This document shows positions 62,519 through 64,000 of a DNA stretch of 64,000 nt, in pieces. Each line of letters starts with the position of its first letter. The stretch's first letter is position 1. The notes below the pieces were generated by a model. That model was not told where the DNA came from. It did no database searches and was given only the letters and a program-made list of their open reading frames with translations. The position numbers and the translations under genes were made by a program. Source of the DNA: JAAYYY01 sp964579295 (GTDB lineage: Bacteria > Chloroflexota > Anaerolineae > Promineifilales > Promineifilaceae); NCBI GenBank assembly GCA_964579295.1, contig CAZOGK010000001.1:1-64000 (forward strand), in the 5' to 3' direction.

Positions 62519-64000
62519 TCAGGCATCTAGCTGGCGTTTCAACCCCTGCAGGTGGGCCTCCAGCTCCACCAGCGTCTCATACTGGCCTTCCAGTTTCTCC
62601 TTTTCACCGCGCACAAAACGGGAGAAAGGAGCCACCGTATCCTCGACGCGGCTGGCGCTGCGCCGCATCTCCCGGTCGAATTGCTCGCTGAGGCTGCTCA
62701 TCAGTCGCTGGCGCAGATCGGCCAGCTTTTCTTCCAGCTCGACTTTCGCCCGGCGCCGCCGCGCCGGAAGGATCAGCAGGCCAATCGTCGCCGCCGTCAG
62801 GCCGCCGATGATGCCGGTCCAGTCGAGCACGGCGACGTGCGCGGCAATGGCAACCGCCACTCCTAACCCGAGGCCGACGCCGGCGATGCCGGTATTGACC
62901 ACAGCCTGGCGCGCCGCCTCGGCAATCTCTTCCGCCTCACGCTCCTCGTCGTAAGTCTCGATGGCGCGTCGCGTCGCCTGCCCAATCGACTCGATGAGCC
63001 GTGTGCGGTCGTAGGCCAGCGTGCCTTCGCGCGGCCCGCCCTGGCCGACGATGCGCGCCGCCTGCTCCTTCTTGCGCTCGGCCAGGTGCTCGGCGACCGC
63101 CGTCCACTGGCGCAGATCCTGCTCGACCATCCAATCGACCAGCTCCGCCACCCGGTGCTCGATCTGCCGCGGTGTGTCGGCAACTACCTGCTCCTCAAAG
63201 GCCTGCTCGATCTGCTTGCTGCGGATCAGGTCGGGGATGCGGCCAATGCGCAGCATCTCGTCGAAGAAGGCGTTGCCGCGCCGCTCCATCTCAAAGACGA
63301 TGTTGTCAATCTCGCCCAGCCGCGCCTTAAAATTACGCTGCATATCGTCGTTGTAATAGGTCATCTGCCGGTTAATGTCGTCCAGCAGCACGCTATCATC
63401 CTGGAGCAGCTTGAGGTTGGCTTCCGTATCGGCCAGCTGCTGCTGCACCAGGCGGTGGCCCACGCCGAGCGGGTTCAACAGCTTGAGGCGGAAACGTCCT
63501 TCATCGTCCAGCGTATCGTGAATGTATCTCTCGACGGCCTCAAAGTGGCTTTGCTCCCAGAGCTGGGGCTGCCCCGTCTTGGCCAGCCTCGCCTGGCGGG
63601 CCGACACCGGGAAGACGGCGGCGATATCGCCGAGCATCGTTTCGCCGGCATTGCGCACGAAGCTGACAACCTGCTGGCGCGCCTCCTCATCTTCGAGGAT
63701 GTCAATCTTATTGACGATGAGCACAATCTTCTTGCCCCAGTCGCGGATACGGGTCAGGAAGGCGCGCTCGCTTTCGCTGAAGGGACGGTCGGCAGAGGTA
63801 ACAAAGAGGACGAGGTCGCTGCGCGGAATGAACTCGGCCGTCAGCGCCTCGTGCTCGCGCAGGATGGCATTGGTGCCAGGCGTATCGACAATGTTGATGC
63901 TGCGCAGCAGCTCGACAGGGGCGGTGTGCACCCAGACGCCCTGCTCGCGCGGCGTGCGGCCCGCCTCCTCGCCGTACTGCAGCACGTGGATCTGGCTCGT
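62519..64000 (-). CDS. Dynamin-like GTPase (N-terminus outside the window)
   Basis: The final ~493 residues of a dynamin-superfamily GTPase. Visible G-domain motifs are NIVDTPGTNAI (G3) and IVNKIDILED (G4); the Walker A/G1 and start lie beyond 64000. After the G domain come long helical stalk regions (EQAFEEQVVADTPRQIEHR and following), then two adjacent membrane segments (about residues 370-415 of the visible part: AVVNTGIAGVGLGLGVAVAIAAHVAVLDWTGIIGGLTAATIGLLILP) that could act as a paddle, and a terminal coiled coil. The family remodels or fuses membranes. The reading frame is open to the window edge. Confidence 0.88.
   Translation of the reverse strand, partial: TSQIHVLQYGEEAGRTPREQGVWVHTAPVELLRSINIVDTPGTNAILREHEALTAEFIPRSDLVLFVTSADRPFSESERAFLTRIRDWGKKIVLIVNKIDILEDEEARQQVVSFVRNAGETMLGDIAAVFPVSARQARLAKTGQPQLWEQSHFEAVERYIHDTLDDEGRFRLKLLNPLGVGHRLVQQQLADTEANLKLLQDDSVLLDDINRQMTYYNDDMQRNFKARLGEIDNIVFEMERRGNAFFDEMLRIGRIPDLIRSKQIEQAFEEQVVADTPRQIEHRVAELVDWMVEQDLRQWTAVAEHLAERKKEQAARIVGQGGPREGTLAYDRTRLIESIGQATRRAIETYDEEREAEEIAEAARQAVVNTGIAGVGLGLGVAVAIAAHVAVLDWTGIIGGLTAATIGLLILPARRRRAKVELEEKLADLRQRLMSSLSEQFDREMRRSASRVEDTVAPFSRFVRGEKEKLEGQYETLVELEAHLQGLKRQLDA

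Noticed and set aside
1..64000. tRNA genes, rRNA genes, insertion sequences, integrases or attachment sites
   Set aside because: I inspected the intergenic gaps on both strands and saw no T-loop-like motif with a matching cloverleaf, no transposase and no terminal inverted repeats. A tRNAscan or ISfinder search could still detect something that I missed.

Overview
The window is about 64 kb of GC-rich chromosome in which genes are tightly packed and nearly everything is core metabolism or housekeeping. I see no insertion sequence, integrase, prophage, CRISPR array, tRNA or rRNA. The gene set suggests a member of the Chloroflexota (Anaerolineae/Caldilineae/Ardenticatenia type). The evidence is a mevalonate kinase, a geranylgeranyl-reductase-family flavoprotein, FakA/DegV and Asp23 proteins, a four-cysteine L28, DUF456/DUF2085/DUF4126 membrane proteins, Thr/Pro-rich surface proteins, consensus sigma-70 promoters and several probable leaderless starts. 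The phylum is an inference from gene content, because no phylogenetic marker could be aligned here.

Layout. 0.2-1.8 kb: a lipoprotein. 2-7.7 kb (minus): a MacB/LolD-like ABC system with a secreted TIG/CARDB-type protein, a Yip1-like membrane protein and a metallo-beta-lactamase-fold hydrolase. 7.8-13.6 kb (minus): pheS-pheT-kynB-kynU. It is preceded by a promoter, a 27-codon leader ORF with three consecutive Phe codons and a Rho-independent terminator, which together look like a ribosome-mediated Phe attenuator. 13.6-18.3 kb (minus): rpmF-fabD-fabG-asp23-nusB-tatA/B-tatC-degenerate NUDIX, from a consensus promoter. 18.4-25.1 kb (minus): coiled-coil protein, coaD, recG, fakB(degV), fakA, asp23. 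25.2 kb (plus): rpmB, divergent from asp23-fakAB with overlapping promoters.

25.5-35.7 kb: mevalonate kinase and a UbiA-family prenyltransferase (minus), a crotonase (plus), birA (minus), ftsK (plus), tgt and plsC (minus), then a phosphotransferase-fold protein and two membrane proteins (plus). 35.7-38.1 kb (minus): feoB, a Cys-rich small protein and feoA, with palindromes at the head that resemble DtxR-type operators. 38.2-42 kb: a mug-type glycosylase (plus) and three tandem M42 aminopeptidases (minus). 42-46 kb: a Thr/Pro-rich anchored protein and a large multidomain histidine kinase. 46-54 kb: rluD-lspA, a methyltransferase, a P-loop kinase-like protein and pfkA, then a heterodimeric ABC exporter with complementary degenerate motifs.

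54-64 kb: aldo/keto reductase, uridine-phosphorylase-like enzyme, GNAT, cold-shock protein, holin-like protein, a leaderless response regulator, geranylgeranyl-reductase-like enzyme, low-molecular-weight phosphatase, RNase P RNA (rnpB), three membrane proteins, and a dynamin-like GTPase cut by the window end.

The most interesting signal is regulatory: the pheST leader peptide/attenuator, which would also place the kynurenine-degrading genes kynBU under phenylalanyl-tRNA control. Next come the similar 5'-terminal hairpin plus T-run in the leaders of rpmB and rpmF.
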